A DNA stretch of 64,000 nucleotides from DASVCS01 sp036381495 (GCA_036381495.1 DASVCS010000147.1:1-64000); one strand, 5' to 3'; counted from the stretch's first letter, positions 8,517 through 17,659 are shown. The notes: generated by a model from the sequence alone, not told the origin. Made by a program: numbers and translations.

Positions 8517-9485
8517 ATGATCTCAGTCGATGGTGTGACGAAACGTTACGGTCCCCTGATCGCGGTCGATGACCTGAACTTCGGGATCGACCGCGGCGAG
8601 GTCGTCGGGTTCCTGGGGCCGAACGGTGCCGGGAAGACGACGACGATGCGCATGCTCGCGGGCACGTTGCAGCCGGATGCGGGCGAGATCCGGTTCGACG
8701 GCGCGCCGATCGGCGATGCGTTGCTGGAGGCGAAGCGGCGCGTCGGCTACATGCCCGAGTCGAATGCGCTCTACACGGAGATGCTCGTCTCGGAGTACCT
8801 GGACTTCGCGGCGCAGCTCCGTGATCTGACCGGTGCGGCGCGGCGTTCGGCGCTGGCCGATGCGGTGGAGCAGACCGGGACGGGGAGCGTCTATTATCGT
8901 CCGATCTCGCAGCTCTCGAAGGGTTACCGCCAGCGGGTGGGGCTGGCGGCGGCGATCCTGCACCGTCCCGAGATCCTGATCCTGGACGAGCCGACGGAGG
9001 GGCTCGATCCGAACCAGCGGGTGGACATCCGGAACCTGATCCGCGAGCTGGGGAAGGACCGCACGGTGCTCCTGAGCACGCACGTGCTGGGCGAGGTCGA
9101 GGCGACGTGCGGCCGGCTGCTCATCATCAGTCGTGGGCGGTTGGTCGCGGACGGCGGGGTGGCCGAGTTGCTCGAGGCGCAGCGGTCGGGTCCGCGCTAC
9201 GTGGTGGAGGCGGAGGGTGCCGGTGTGGCGGATGCCCTGGCTGCATTGCCGGGCGTGGTCCAGCACGCGGCGGAGCGGGTGGCGGGCCGTGAGCGCGTCG
9301 AGCTGGTCGCGGCCGGTGACACGGAGCTGCGCCCCGAGATCTTCCGGCTCGCCGCGGAGCGCGGGTGGACGCTCTGGGAGTTGCACCGTGAGCGGGCGAG
9401 CCTCGAGCAACTGTTCCACGAGCTGACCGAGGCGCGCGAGCCGGAGGCGGCGCTGGTCGGCGCGGGCGGAGAGGAGGTGGCGTGA
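8517..9485 (+). CDS. ABC transporter ATP-binding protein, GldA-like
   Basis: ATPase subunit of a predicted exporter or membrane-remodelling ABC system. 322 residues: Walker A GPNGAGKTT (34-42), Q-loop region YMPESNALY, signature LSKGYRQR (133-140), Walker B ILILDEPTEGLDP (153-165) and switch His in LLSTHVLGEVE. The C-terminal ~90 residues form the extension typical of drug/gliding-type ATPases. A GGAGGGTCG site precedes the ATG. It runs directly into a permease gene and a DUF4340 gene, the same trio as the GldA/GldF/GldG-type systems known from gliding Bacteroidetes and widely found elsewhere without gliding. The substrate is unknown. Confidence 0.93.
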   Translation: MISVDGVTKRYGPLIAVDDLNFGIDRGEVVGFLGPNGAGKTTTMRMLAGTLQPDAGEIRFDGAPIGDALLEAKRRVGYMPESNALYTEMLVSEYLDFAAQLRDLTGAARRSALADAVEQTGTGSVYYRPISQLSKGYRQRVGLAAAILHRPEILILDEPTEGLDPNQRVDIRNLIRELGKDRTVLLSTHVLGEVEATCGRLLIISRGRLVADGGVAELLEAQRSGPRYVVEAEGAGVADALAALPGVVQHAAERVAGRERVELVAAGDTELRPEIFRLAAERGWTLWELHRERASLEQLFHELTEAREPEAALVGAGGEEVA

Positions 9486-11791
9486 TGCGGCAGACGTGGA
9501 CGCTCGCGCGGCGTGAGTTCCGGAGTTACTTCGATCACCCGACCGCGTACATCCTGGTCGTCGCGTTCCTGGCGCTCGGCCTCTTCCTCGCGTTCCGCAC
9601 GCTGCTCGCGGCGGGCACGGGCACGCTGCGCAGTCTCTTCTCGCTCTTGCCGTGGCTCTTCTGCGTCTTCATCCCGGCGATCACGATGCGCTCGTTCGCG
9701 GAGGAGCGGCGCAGCGGGACGTTCGAGTGGCTGCTCGCGCAGCCGGTGCGGGAGCTGGACCTGGTGGCGGGGAAGTTCCTCGGCAACTGGCTCTTCGCGC
9801 TGGTCGCGCTGGCGGGCACGATCCCGGCCGGACTGGGCGTACTGCTCTTCTCGGAGGCCGATGCCGGGATCATGGTCGCGCAGTACATCGGCGCCGCACT
9901 GCTCACCGCGCAGATGGTGGCGATCGGGCTGTTCGCATCGAGTGCGACACGCAACCAGATCACGGCGTTCATCCTGGCGGCCGCGGTGAGCTTCGGGCTT
10001 GTGCTGATCGGTCTGGAAGTGGTGTTGATCGGCCTGCCGGCGTCGCTCTCCGGGCCCGTCTCGCGGCTTTCGCTGCTGGGCCACTTCGAGAACATCGCGC
10101 GCGGCGTGTTGGACCTGCGCGACGTGCTCTACTTCCTCTCGACGACGGGGCTGTTCCTCGCGCTTGCCTACCTGCTCCTCGCGGGCGAACGGCTGAGCGC
10201 ACTGCGCGGCGGGCTGCGGCGGCTGCGCGCGGGCGCGGCGGGGATCGCGGTCGGCGTGTTGGTGCTGAACCTGTTGGGCGCGCACATCCGCGGGCGGCTG
10301 GATCTGACCGCCGACCGGCTCTACACGCTCTCGGACGGCACCGAGCAGGTGCTGGAGGGGCTCGACGACGTCGTGACGGTCAAGCTCGTCGCCTCGACGG
10401 AGCTGCCGGCGGAGATCGGGATCGTGCTCCGCGACGTGCGTGACCTGCTCGCCGACTACCGCAGCGCCTCGGATGGGCGCGTCCACGTGGTCGAGCTGCA
10501 CCCCGACGAGGACGAGGAGGCGGCCGATGAGGCGGCCTCGCTCGGGATCCAGTCGATCCAGTTCAACGTGCTGCGGGACGACGAGTTCGAGATCAAACAG
10601 GGCTGGCTCGGCCTGGCCGTGCTGTACGCGGACGAGCGCGAGGTCATCCCGATGATCAGCCGGACCGACGACCTCGAGTACCGGCTGACCTCGATGATCT
10701 CCAGCATGACGGCGGAGTCGAAGCCGCGGCTCGCGTTCCTGACCGGGTTCGGCGCGCGTGGGCCGGGGCAATACCCGGCGCTGCGGGAAGCGCTCTCGGC
10801 GCGCTACGCCGTCGAGTCCGTGAACCTCGAACAGGACTCGGCGGTCGCGCTGCCGGCGGACTCGTTCGACGTCGTCGTCCTGGCCGGTCCGGACCGTCGA
10901 CTGGATGCGCAGGCCCTCGACGCGCTCGACGGCTACCTGGATGCGGGCGGCGCGGCGCTCGTCCTCGCGGACGGCAATGCCGTCGATCCCCGCATGCCGT
11001 TCTCGCGTCCCGTCGAGACCGGGCTGGACTCGCTCCTCGCCGACCGCGGCGTGCGGCTCGCCTCCGGGCTGGTCTACGACCTGCGCTCGAACGAGCGCGT
11101 CTCTCTCGGGCGTCGCGGAATCTTCAACGTGATCGCGCCCTATCCCTTCTGGCCGGTGGTGCTCCCCGCGGGCGAGCACGTCATGACGCGCGGGTTGGAA
11201 TCGCTCACGCTCGGCTGGGCGAGCGGCTTCGAGGTCACCGACTCGGCGCGGGTCCACCCGGTCTGGACGACCACCGAATTCGGCGGTCTGCGCGCGGCCG
11301 GCGGCCCGATCATGCCCGATGCCGAGTTCGCGCCGGATCCGGCGACGCTCGCGCCGCAGGTCGTTGCCGCCGTCGTCGAGGGCGTGGATGCCGCGTCGGG
11401 CGATGAAGCCGAGGAGGCCGGCGATGAGGCCGCGGCCGAGGAGAGCGACGCGACGGAGGCGGAGGGCGCCGCCGAACGTGCCGGCGGACGGATGGTCGTC
11501 GTGGGCGATGCGGACTTCCTGGCCGACGAGTTCGTGCGGAGCAATCCGCAGAACCTGGTCTTCGCCGCGAACGCGATCGACTGGCTCGCGCAGGACGAGG
11601 CGCTGATCGCGATCCGGTCGAAGGATCGCACTCCGCCGCCGCTGGTCTTCGATTCCGAGTTCCAGAAGGCGGCGCTCAAGTGGGGCAATCTGATCGGCGT
11701 GCCGCTGCTCTTCATCATCGCAGGCGCGGCGCGCGTTGCGAACCGCCGCCGTCTCAGTGGACGGAGTTGGGAAGAGGAGATGGCTGCATGA
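9485..11791 (+). CDS. fused ABC-2 permease / GldG-like substrate-handling protein
   Basis: 768 residues. Residues ~1-240 are an ABC-2 type permease with about six membrane segments (start TWTLARREFRSYFDHPTAY). Residues ~250 to the end are a GldG-like part: a membrane anchor, the extracytoplasmic domain with LTADRLYTLSDGTEQVL, an Asp/Glu/Ala-rich insert near 640-665, and a final membrane segment (GNLIGVPLLFIIAGAA). In the reference gliding system GldF and GldG are separate; here they are one chain. A GTG at 9482 is possible, but AGGAGG (9472-9477) is better spaced for ATG 9485, which overlaps the ATPase stop by one base. Confidence 0.87.
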   Translation: MRQTWTLARREFRSYFDHPTAYILVVAFLALGLFLAFRTLLAAGTGTLRSLFSLLPWLFCVFIPAITMRSFAEERRSGTFEWLLAQPVRELDLVAGKFLGNWLFALVALAGTIPAGLGVLLFSEADAGIMVAQYIGAALLTAQMVAIGLFASSATRNQITAFILAAAVSFGLVLIGLEVVLIGLPASLSGPVSRLSLLGHFENIARGVLDLRDVLYFLSTTGLFLALAYLLLAGERLSALRGGLRRLRAGAAGIAVGVLVLNLLGAHIRGRLDLTADRLYTLSDGTEQVLEGLDDVVTVKLVASTELPAEIGIVLRDVRDLLADYRSASDGRVHVVELHPDEDEEAADEAASLGIQSIQFNVLRDDEFEIKQGWLGLAVLYADEREVIPMISRTDDLEYRLTSMISSMTAESKPRLAFLTGFGARGPGQYPALREALSARYAVESVNLEQDSAVALPADSFDVVVLAGPDRRLDAQALDALDGYLDAGGAALVLADGNAVDPRMPFSRPVETGLDSLLADRGVRLASGLVYDLRSNERVSLGRRGIFNVIAPYPFWPVVLPAGEHVMTRGLESLTLGWASGFEVTDSARVHPVWTTTEFGGLRAAGGPIMPDAEFAPDPATLAPQVVAAVVEGVDAASGDEAEEAGDEAAAEESDATEAEGAAERAGGRMVVVGDADFLADEFVRSNPQNLVFAANAIDWLAQDEALIAIRSKDRTPPPLVFDSEFQKAALKWGNLIGVPLLFIIAGAARVANRRRLSGRSWEEEMAA

Positions 11792-12702
11792 GTGAGAAGA
11801 CGCTACGAATCGTGCTCGGCGCGGTGGCCGTGCTGGTGGTGCTCTACGCCGTGACCGCGCTGGCCTCGCGCGCGCCCTCCGACGGATCGGCGGAGACCGA
11901 TGCGCTCGCCGAGACGCTCGCGGGCGCGTGGACCGATGACGTCGCGACCGTGCGCATCCTGGCGCAGGATGACACCATCACGCTGGAACGGGCGGACGGC
12001 GGGTGGACCGTCAACGGGCACCCGGCCGATTCGGCGCTCGTCGCGCGGTTCCGCGACGGCTTGGGCGACGCGCGCGTCGCGCACCTCGCGGCGGCGAACC
12101 CCGCCAACCACGCGCGGCTCGGCGTCAGCGCGGACAGCGCGCGCGTCCTCGAGTTCCTGCGTCCGGACGGCGATGGTACGCGGCTCCTGATCGGCGACCG
12201 CGGCCCATCCTACCAGAGTGCGTACGTGCGCCTCCCGGACCGCGACGAGGTCTACCTCGTGCGCGGCGACCTGCGCGGACCCGCGCAGCGCGACGCGGAT
12301 GACTGGCGTGACAAGACCATCCTGCGCGTGGACACCGCGGCGGTCCGGCGTATTGCCGTCTCACGCGACGGCGAGCACTACACGCTCGCGCGCGACAGCG
12401 CGGGCTGGAAGCTCGATGGTGAACCCGCGTCGGCCGGTGCGGTGCGCGACCTCCTCGGCGAGCTCGCGCGGCTGGAAGCCGTCGGCTTCGCGCCCGACTC
12501 GGTGGTGCCGGCCGAACCGACGCGTTCCGTGATCGCGCTCGGCGAGCAAGGAGACACGCTCGCCGATGTGTCGCTCTCCGAGAGCGAGGATGCCAACCTG
12601 CTCGTGACCGTGCCCGGCAGGGATGCCGTGTTCGAGCTGTCGAGCTGGCGCGCGGACCGGCTCGCACCGGAGCGGAGTGCGGTGGTCGAGGAGGACACGT
12701 AG
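11788..12702 (+). CDS. DUF4340 domain protein, membrane-anchored
   Basis: 304 residues. Residues ~5-25 form one membrane anchor (LRIVLGAVAVLVVLYAVTAL); the rest is an extracytoplasmic domain with the DUF4340 repeat pattern (VATVRILAQDDTITLERADGG, later VRRIAVSRDGEHYTLARDS). DUF4340 proteins regularly follow GldFG-like ABC genes and are thought to belong to the same envelope complex, function unknown. The ATG overlaps the stop of the permease gene (ATGA at 11788-11791), so the three genes form one operon. Its 3' end meets the tag gene on the opposite strand. Confidence 0.85.
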   Translation: MSEKTLRIVLGAVAVLVVLYAVTALASRAPSDGSAETDALAETLAGAWTDDVATVRILAQDDTITLERADGGWTVNGHPADSALVARFRDGLGDARVAHLAAANPANHARLGVSADSARVLEFLRPDGDGTRLLIGDRGPSYQSAYVRLPDRDEVYLVRGDLRGPAQRDADDWRDKTILRVDTAAVRRIAVSRDGEHYTLARDSAGWKLDGEPASAGAVRDLLGELARLEAVGFAPDSVVPAEPTRSVIALGEQGDTLADVSLSESEDANLLVTVPGRDAVFELSSWRADRLAPERSAVVEEDT

Positions 12703-12734
12703 GTCCGACCCGGGCTCCGCGCCGGAAGTCGAGG

Positions 12735-13301
12735 TCAACGGCCGCGGGCCGCGGAGGGCCCGCGGCCGGACCGCATCCATGGCGGATCGAGCGTGAGGAT
12801 GTGCGCATACACCGGGCAGTCCGGCCGATGCGCGCCGGGGAGGTAGCCGGTACTCATCAGGAACTCGCCCGTGATCTCGCCGCCGGTGAACCGGAACGTC
12901 TGCCGGAACAGCTTCACCCACCGCTCCTTCGGCAGCGGGTGGTGCAGATCCAGCCAATCCGCGAACGAGCCGTGTCGGTCCCGCAGCGCGATGATCCGAC
13001 GCGCGTTCTCGATCACGGCGTCGACCTTCAGCCGGTTGCGTACGATACCGGTATCCGCCAGCAGCCGGGCGCGCTCGGCCGCGCCGTAGGCGGCGACGCG
13101 GTCGAGGTCGAAGCCGTCGAACGCGCGTCGGAACGCGTCGCGCTTCTTCAGGATCGTGAGCCAGGAGAGGCCCGCCTGGTTGATCTCGAGCGCGAGCCGT
13201 TCGAAGAGCGCGGCATCATCGCGGATCGGGAAGCCGTACTCGGCATCGTGGTACGGTCCGTGGACCGGGTGGCCCGGGGCGCTGTCGCAGTAACTCATCA
13301 T
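12735..13301 (-). CDS. tag: DNA-3-methyladenine glycosylase I
   Basis: Base-excision repair enzyme that removes N3-methyladenine from alkylated DNA. 188 residues, the normal length. Seen: N-terminal zinc-site Cys/His in YCDSAPGHPVHGPYHDAEYG, the helix with the catalytic Glu (LEINQAGLSWLTILKKR), and the C-terminal FLMSTGYLPGAHRPDCPV that carries the remaining zinc ligands. The start ATGATG at 13301 follows AAGGATCC. The last dozen residues are Arg/Gly/Ser-rich and overlap a GC hairpin, so the C-terminus beyond DPPW may be non-essential. It stands alone on its strand. Confidence 0.93.
   Translation of the reverse strand: MMSYCDSAPGHPVHGPYHDAEYGFPIRDDAALFERLALEINQAGLSWLTILKKRDAFRRAFDGFDLDRVAAYGAAERARLLADTGIVRNRLKVDAVIENARRIIALRDRHGSFADWLDLHHPLPKERWVKLFRQTFRFTGGEITGEFLMSTGYLPGAHRPDCPVYAHILTLDPPWMRSGRGPSAARGR
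12740..12767. terminator. GC-rich hairpin between convergent genes
   Basis: An 11-bp perfect stem GGCCGCGGGCC / GGCCCGCGGCC with loop GCGGAG. It lies between the end of the DUF4340 gene and the end of tag, inside the last tag codons. There is no T-run, so it is at best a two-way pause or Rho-assisted terminator. Confidence 0.4.
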
Positions 13302-13338
13302 GGATCCGGATCCTTGCTGCGGGGCGTCCTCGCGAGCG

Positions 13339-14040
13339 CTACGCTCGTGGCGGCTCGAGGCGGCCGAGCTCGCGCAGGTTGCGGAGCGCGCGGACGAGCA
13401 GCAGTCCGAGCATCGCCGCGACGGCGAGGACCCCGATGACGTCGAAGATCGTGACCCCGATGCCGGCCACGTCGAAGCGCAGTGTCAGGCCGGCGACCGC
13501 GGCGGTGTTGAGCGCGATGAGGAGGACGCGCACCTCGGTCGGCCCCAGGCGGCCGTAGCTGAAGCTGAACTCGCCGAATGCGTGGGTCTCGAGGTAGACG
13601 TTGATCGACAGGACCAGATACGCGATCACGATGGCGAGACCGACGGCGAGGAGCATGTAGGGGGAGAGGCCGAGGCCGAGGCCGATGGCGAGGGTCGAGT
13701 AGGCGTCGGTGAGATGATCGAGGTAGTAGCCGTAGCGCGGGCGTTCCGCGCGCCGGACCCGCGCGAGCGTGCCGTCCAGACTGTCGCCGAACCACTGCAC
13801 GACCAGGAGCCCGCTCGCGGCCCACAGCCAAGCGGGATCGCGGTTGCTCAGCATGTACGTCAGCGCGATCCCCGTCGATGCGACGAGCCCGAGCACCGTC
13901 AGGTGGTCCGGCTTGATCCACGGCGGCAGGGCCGCGGCGAGACGCGGGAGCACCGCCCGCTCGAACGAGGAGAGCAGGAACTCCGACGTCCGCTGGTGGA
14001 CGCCCGGTGCTTCCGTCGGGTTCTGCTCGGTCTGCCGCAT
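13339..14040 (-). CDS. CDP-alcohol phosphatidyltransferase family protein
   Basis: Integral membrane enzyme of phospholipid synthesis that transfers a phosphatidyl group from CDP-diacylglycerol to an alcohol. 233 residues with several hydrophobic helices. The family motif D-x2-D-G-x2-A-R-x8/9-G-x3-D-x3-D is complete: D86, D89, G90, R94, G104, D108, D112 within GDSLDGTLARVRRAERPRYG and YYLDHLTD. The acceptor alcohol (glycerol phosphate, inositol phosphate or another) cannot be told from sequence. The neighbour upstream is a divergent small lipoprotein. Confidence 0.9.
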   Translation of the reverse strand: MRQTEQNPTEAPGVHQRTSEFLLSSFERAVLPRLAAALPPWIKPDHLTVLGLVASTGIALTYMLSNRDPAWLWAASGLLVVQWFGDSLDGTLARVRRAERPRYGYYLDHLTDAYSTLAIGLGLGLSPYMLLAVGLAIVIAYLVLSINVYLETHAFGEFSFSYGRLGPTEVRVLLIALNTAAVAGLTLRFDVAGIGVTIFDVIGVLAVAAMLGLLLVRALRNLRELGRLEPPRA

Positions 14041-14187
14041 TCGTAGCTCCGGCTTCGATCGTGCGCTCGCGCTGCGCGCGCCGCCCGCGTTGTGTACACG
14101 TCCCGGGAACCGGAGTTGCGCCGCCGAAGCGCGTGGTCCTCTGCCCGGTACGGATGTTGCCCCCAGCCGGGTGACCGGAGGAGAGCC

Positions 14188-14376
14188 ATGGCGAGCGAAC
14201 GACGAAACGCGGTGGCAATGAAGCGCTGGCAGCTCGCGGCGCTCGCGCTGCTGCTTTCCCTCATCACGGGTTGCGAGCTGGTCAAGGGGATCTTCAAGGT
14301 CGGCTTCTGGGCCGGCGTGATCCTCATCGTGCTCATCATCCTCGTGATCTGGCTGCTGACGCGGCTCTTCAGGTAG
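14188..14376 (+). CDS. small membrane lipoprotein, unknown
   Basis: 62 residues. The ATG at 14188 has a very good GGAGGAGAGCC site. Residues ~11-27 form a signal peptide ending in the lipobox LITGC; after processing, ~35 residues remain, mostly one hydrophobic helix (VGFWAGVILIVLIILVIWLL) ending in Arg. A second in-frame ATG at 14218 would give a more usual signal-peptide length but has a poorer ribosome site. No family is recognised. A role as a small envelope or stress protein is possible but not shown. Confidence 0.7.
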   Translation: MASERRNAVAMKRWQLAALALLLSLITGCELVKGIFKVGFWAGVILIVLIILVIWLLTRLFR

Positions 14377-14426
14377 CCCGGCCGTCGCACGCCTCCGGAG
14401 TCCGGCGTCGTGGTCGAGTTCGAGAC

Positions 14427-15287
14427 CTACCGTGCCTCCTGCTCGGGCGCGGCGAACTCGTAGTCGGCCACGTCACACACGGCGCGGTAGCCGATACGCT
14501 GGTATATGGCGTTCGACGTGGGGTTGGACAGGTCGGTGTAGAGGCAGCAGAACCGCCGACCGGAGTCGAGGATCCGCTGGCTCAGCTCGGCCACGCACGC
14601 GGAGGCGTACCCGCGGCCGCGCCACTGCGGCGGTGTGTACACGAAGCCGATGCGCGCTCCGTTGGGTGTGCGAGCCGCCTCGACCGCCATGGACCTGGGC
14701 ACCTCATCCTCCCAGAGGACGAGCGCGGCGCGCGAGATCTGTGCCTCCGCCATGCGCGCGGCATCCGCCGTCTGGATGCCCGCCTCCGCGGCGAAGCTCG
14801 CGATCCACTCCGTCGCCAGGTCGAGGTCCTCCGGCTCCGCGACGCGCAGCCGGCCCGGCGGCGGCTGCGCGGGCGCCTGCACCGCGTCGAGCCGATAGAT
14901 CCGCTCCCGCATGCCTTCCCGCGCAACGACACCGGTTCGCTCGCTCCAGAGCGCGGCGAATCTGCGGGCCTCTCGCTCGGGCCCGAGCACGGCCGGGATC
15001 TCCGCGTAGACGCCCGCGACATCCTCGACCAGCGCGGGCAACGCCTCATCGGGCATGCGCGTCAGCCCGAGCTTGAACGGCGGCGTGCGGAACGCGCAGC
15101 CGACGACGTCGCCTCCGCGCTCGACCGTCGCAAGATAGATCGGCGGCACGAAGCCGGCGAGCGATTCCCTCATCCTGTAGGCGAGTCCGAGTGGCACCGT
15201 GTACTCGGCTTCCGCCTCCAGGAGCCACGACTCCGCTCGCCGGAGGAACGCGTCGGCGCTTCCGTGCCGCCGGATGCGGATGTTCAT
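14427..15287 (-). CDS. GNAT-family N-acetyltransferase
   Basis: 286 residues. The C-terminal half holds the acetyl-CoA fold: IGFVYTPPQWRGRGYASACV (motif A with R/Q-x-x-G-x-G/A as RGRGYA) and the FCCLYTDLSNPTSNAIYQRIGY strand-helix typical of GNATs. The N-terminal ~130 residues are a second, diverged alpha/beta unit, as in two-lobed GNATs. The acceptor is unknown. Its ATG overlaps the stop of the upstream coiled-coil protein gene by 4 bases, so the two are co-translated. Confidence 0.9.
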   Translation of the reverse strand: MNIRIRRHGSADAFLRRAESWLLEAEAEYTVPLGLAYRMRESLAGFVPPIYLATVERGGDVVGCAFRTPPFKLGLTRMPDEALPALVEDVAGVYAEIPAVLGPEREARRFAALWSERTGVVAREGMRERIYRLDAVQAPAQPPPGRLRVAEPEDLDLATEWIASFAAEAGIQTADAARMAEAQISRAALVLWEDEVPRSMAVEAARTPNGARIGFVYTPPQWRGRGYASACVAELSQRILDSGRRFCCLYTDLSNPTSNAIYQRIGYRAVCDVADYEFAAPEQEAR

Positions 15288-16009
15288 TGCCGGATCGCGC
15301 CGCGCCTCAACTGATCGACGGCGCCCTCGAGCCTGGAGACCTGCGCCTTGAGGCGGATCAATTCCTCGAGGATCCGGTCGAGCCGCTGCGAGACGCTGTC
15401 ATTCCGCGGGGCGATGACTGCGGCCGGGGCCTCCTGCAACCTGAGCATACGAGCGTAGCGGTCTTCCGTCCGTTCCGCGGCCTCTTGCGTGGTCCGGGTC
15501 AACTGGTCGATGCGGCTCTCGAGCTCGCCGATTCGCGCATTGAACGATGCGTACTGCTGCGAGACCACCGCTTCGAGCCTGCGGGCCTCCAACGCGGCGT
15601 CCTGCCCGGACTCCCCGATGTCGCTCCCGGGCAGTTGCACGGCGGTGCTGTCGGTGAGGAGCCGATCCCCCGGGGTCGCCTCGATGCCGACGCCGACGAC
15701 GTCCACCGCGATCAGCACGGCCATGAGCGTGACGAAGAGGCCGACCAGCTTCGTGAAGCTGTTGAAGAAAACCTTGAACAGCACGATGAAGAAGCCCAGT
15801 CCGCCGACAATCGTGACGGTCAGACCCGCGCGTTTGATCTGGATCTCGACGTCGCTCGGCAGGAGTCGCAGGAGCACGAACAGCGTCAGCAGGCCGAGCG
15901 CGGTGATGGCGGCGAGGACGATGAGCGACAGAACCCAGGCGCGATGGTTCTGCCGATGCCGAACGGCTTGCGGCGCCGGTGCGACCGCGGCGGGCGGTTC
16001 CCCGTTCAT
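15284..16009 (-). CDS. membrane protein with C-terminal coiled coil, unknown
   Basis: 241 residues. Three hydrophobic segments lie at about 25-48, 60-85 and 88-110 (WVLSLIVLAAITALGLLTLF and following), then ~70 residues rich in Glu/Arg/Ala/Gln with heptad spacing (ARIGELESRIDQLTRTTQEA; RILEELIRLKAQVSRLEGAV), a likely coiled coil. The ATG at 16009 follows GAAGAGGTCGCC; the open frame runs further upstream without support. It is coupled to the GNAT gene by an ATGA overlap. No known family; a scaffold or sensor role would be a guess. Confidence 0.75.
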   Translation of the reverse strand: MNGEPPAAVAPAPQAVRHRQNHRAWVLSLIVLAAITALGLLTLFVLLRLLPSDVEIQIKRAGLTVTIVGGLGFFIVLFKVFFNSFTKLVGLFVTLMAVLIAVDVVGVGIEATPGDRLLTDSTAVQLPGSDIGESGQDAALEARRLEAVVSQQYASFNARIGELESRIDQLTRTTQEAAERTEDRYARMLRLQEAPAAVIAPRNDSVSQRLDRILEELIRLKAQVSRLEGAVDQLRRGAIRQ

Positions 16010-16111
16010 GGCGACCTCTTCGGTCGGAAGTGGGCGTGGCGGTCGCGGGTGCGGCGCCATCGGGTGCGCAAAGACGCTACCTCCGCCGACGGCGCGGGGC
16101 AAGAGCCGCGT

Positions 16112-17392
16112 TCACCCCACGACGCGAACGACGTGGTTGTGTTTCTTCCCCTTCCGGAGCAGAAGGACCTTGCCCTCGATCGCATCGTCGGATTGGACGC
16201 GCAGGTCGGCCGTCGCGATCCGCTCGCCGTTGAGGTAGACGCCGCCGCCCGCGATGAGTCGCCGCGCCTCGCCCTTGGACGCAGTGATCCCGGCCTCGGC
16301 GAGGAGGTCGACGACGGCGAGCCCCTCACCATCGAGGCGGGTCCGCGGCATCTCGGTCGACGGGACGTCCGCGAAGACGTCGAGCAGTTCCGCGGCGCCG
16401 AGTTCGTGTGCGGCGCGGCTGCCGAAGAGCACGCCCGTGGCCTGTTCGGCGCGTTCGAGACCGTCCGTGCCGTGGACCATGCGGGTCACCTCGATGGCGA
16501 GCCGCCGCTGCCCGACGCGGGCCGCGGGGTCGGCGGCCTGCTCGGCCGTGACCTCGGCGATCTCGTCGAGCGACAGGAAGGTGAACGCCTTGAGATATCT
16601 CTCGACATCGCGGTCGTCGGTATTCAGCCAGAACTGGTAGAAGCGGAACGGCGAAGTGCGTTCGGCATCGAGCCAGACGGTGCCGGCTTCGGTCTTGCCG
16701 AATTTGACGCCGCTGGCGGTGGTGACCAGGGGGAGCACGATGCCATGGGCCGCGCGACCCCGTGCGCGCCGGATCAGCTCGATCCCCGCCGTGATGTTGC
16801 CCCACTGGTCGCTGCCGCCCATCTGGAGCGTGCAGTCGTAGCGGTCCGAGAGGACGAGGAAGTCGTAGGCCTGGAGCAGCATGTAGGCGAACTCGGTGAA
16901 CGAGAGCCCGTCCGCCTGTTCGAGGCGCCGCGAGACCGAGTCCTTGGCGAGCATGTAGTTGACGGTGAAGTGCTTGCCGATGTCGCGCAGGAACTCGATG
17001 AGTCCCGCGGGCCCGAGCCAGTCGTGGTTGTCGACGAGCCGGGCCGCGTACGTGCCCGAGAAGTCGAGGAAGCGCGAGAGCTGTGTGCGGAGCCCCTCGA
17101 CGTTCTCCTCGACCTGTGCGCGGGTGAGGAGCTGGCGCTCCTTCGTCTTCCCGCTCGGATCGCCGATCATCCCGGTCCCGCCGCCGACGACGGCGAGTGG
17201 GCGGTGGCCCGCGCGCTGGAGGCGCGCGAGTGCGAGGATCGGGAGCAGCGAGCCGACGTGGAGGCTGGGTGCGGTCGGGTCGAAGCCGATGTAGCCCGTG
17301 ACCGAGCCCGTGGCCATGTGCTCGCGCGCGCCTTCGCTCGCGCCGTGGATGAGGCCGCGGGCTTCGAGGTCGTCGAAGAAATCCATCATCAT
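16112..17392 (-). CDS. tyrS: tyrosyl-tRNA synthetase
   Basis: Charges tRNA-Tyr. 426 residues, the standard bacterial TyrRS length. The class I signature HIGH is HVGS (45-48), the KMSKS-type loop is KFGKT (near 230), and the Tyr/tRNA pocket shows YMLLQAYDFLVL and GGSDQWGNITAG. The C-terminal S4 RNA-binding domain is present (SKGEARRLIAGGGVYLNGERI). Three consecutive ATG codons open the gene. It may belong with the downstream membrane and GNAT genes, but a ~100-bp gap separates them. The KFGKT form places it in the TyrZ-like half of bacterial TyrRS rather than the KFGKS form. Confidence 0.97.
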   Translation of the reverse strand: MMMDFFDDLEARGLIHGASEGAREHMATGSVTGYIGFDPTAPSLHVGSLLPILALARLQRAGHRPLAVVGGGTGMIGDPSGKTKERQLLTRAQVEENVEGLRTQLSRFLDFSGTYAARLVDNHDWLGPAGLIEFLRDIGKHFTVNYMLAKDSVSRRLEQADGLSFTEFAYMLLQAYDFLVLSDRYDCTLQMGGSDQWGNITAGIELIRRARGRAAHGIVLPLVTTASGVKFGKTEAGTVWLDAERTSPFRFYQFWLNTDDRDVERYLKAFTFLSLDEIAEVTAEQAADPAARVGQRRLAIEVTRMVHGTDGLERAEQATGVLFGSRAAHELGAAELLDVFADVPSTEMPRTRLDGEGLAVVDLLAEAGITASKGEARRLIAGGGVYLNGERIATADLRVQSDDAIEGKVLLLRKGKKHNHVVRVVG

Positions 17393-17595
17393 CGCGTGTC
17401 GTCTGTCTTCAGCCGGGTGTTTCCGGTGCGTCGGCCGGGAACGTCGACCGCGGTGCGTCCGGACCGTTCGCGCCTGCCGGCTCGCGCCGGTCGCCCGATT
17501 CCCGCCGCTTCGCGGCCGGGGTCGGACGGCGCCGTGATCCGGAAAACTCCGTGTCGGAATCTAGGGGCATCGCGGGGTTTGGTGGAAGGGCCGTT

Positions 17596-17635
17596 CCGCC
17601 AGGTCGCGCGTGCCGCGGCACGCGCGACCTGGCGG
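17596..17635. repeat. perfect 40-bp palindrome
   Basis: Each half is 20 bases: CCGCCAGGTCGCGCGTGCCG and its exact reverse complement, with no spacer, centred between 17615 and 17616. As RNA it would be a long hairpin; as DNA, a cruciform or dimer-binding site. It lies upstream of both flanking divergent genes, so it cannot be a terminator for either unless transcription enters from outside. Confidence 0.85.
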
Positions 17636-17659
17636 CCGGGCGCCGGCGACATCATCTTC

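Noticed and set aside
9197..11257. 686-codon minus-strand open frame
   Set aside because: Antisense to the ABC permease fusion; Arg/Gln/Glu-rich shadow.
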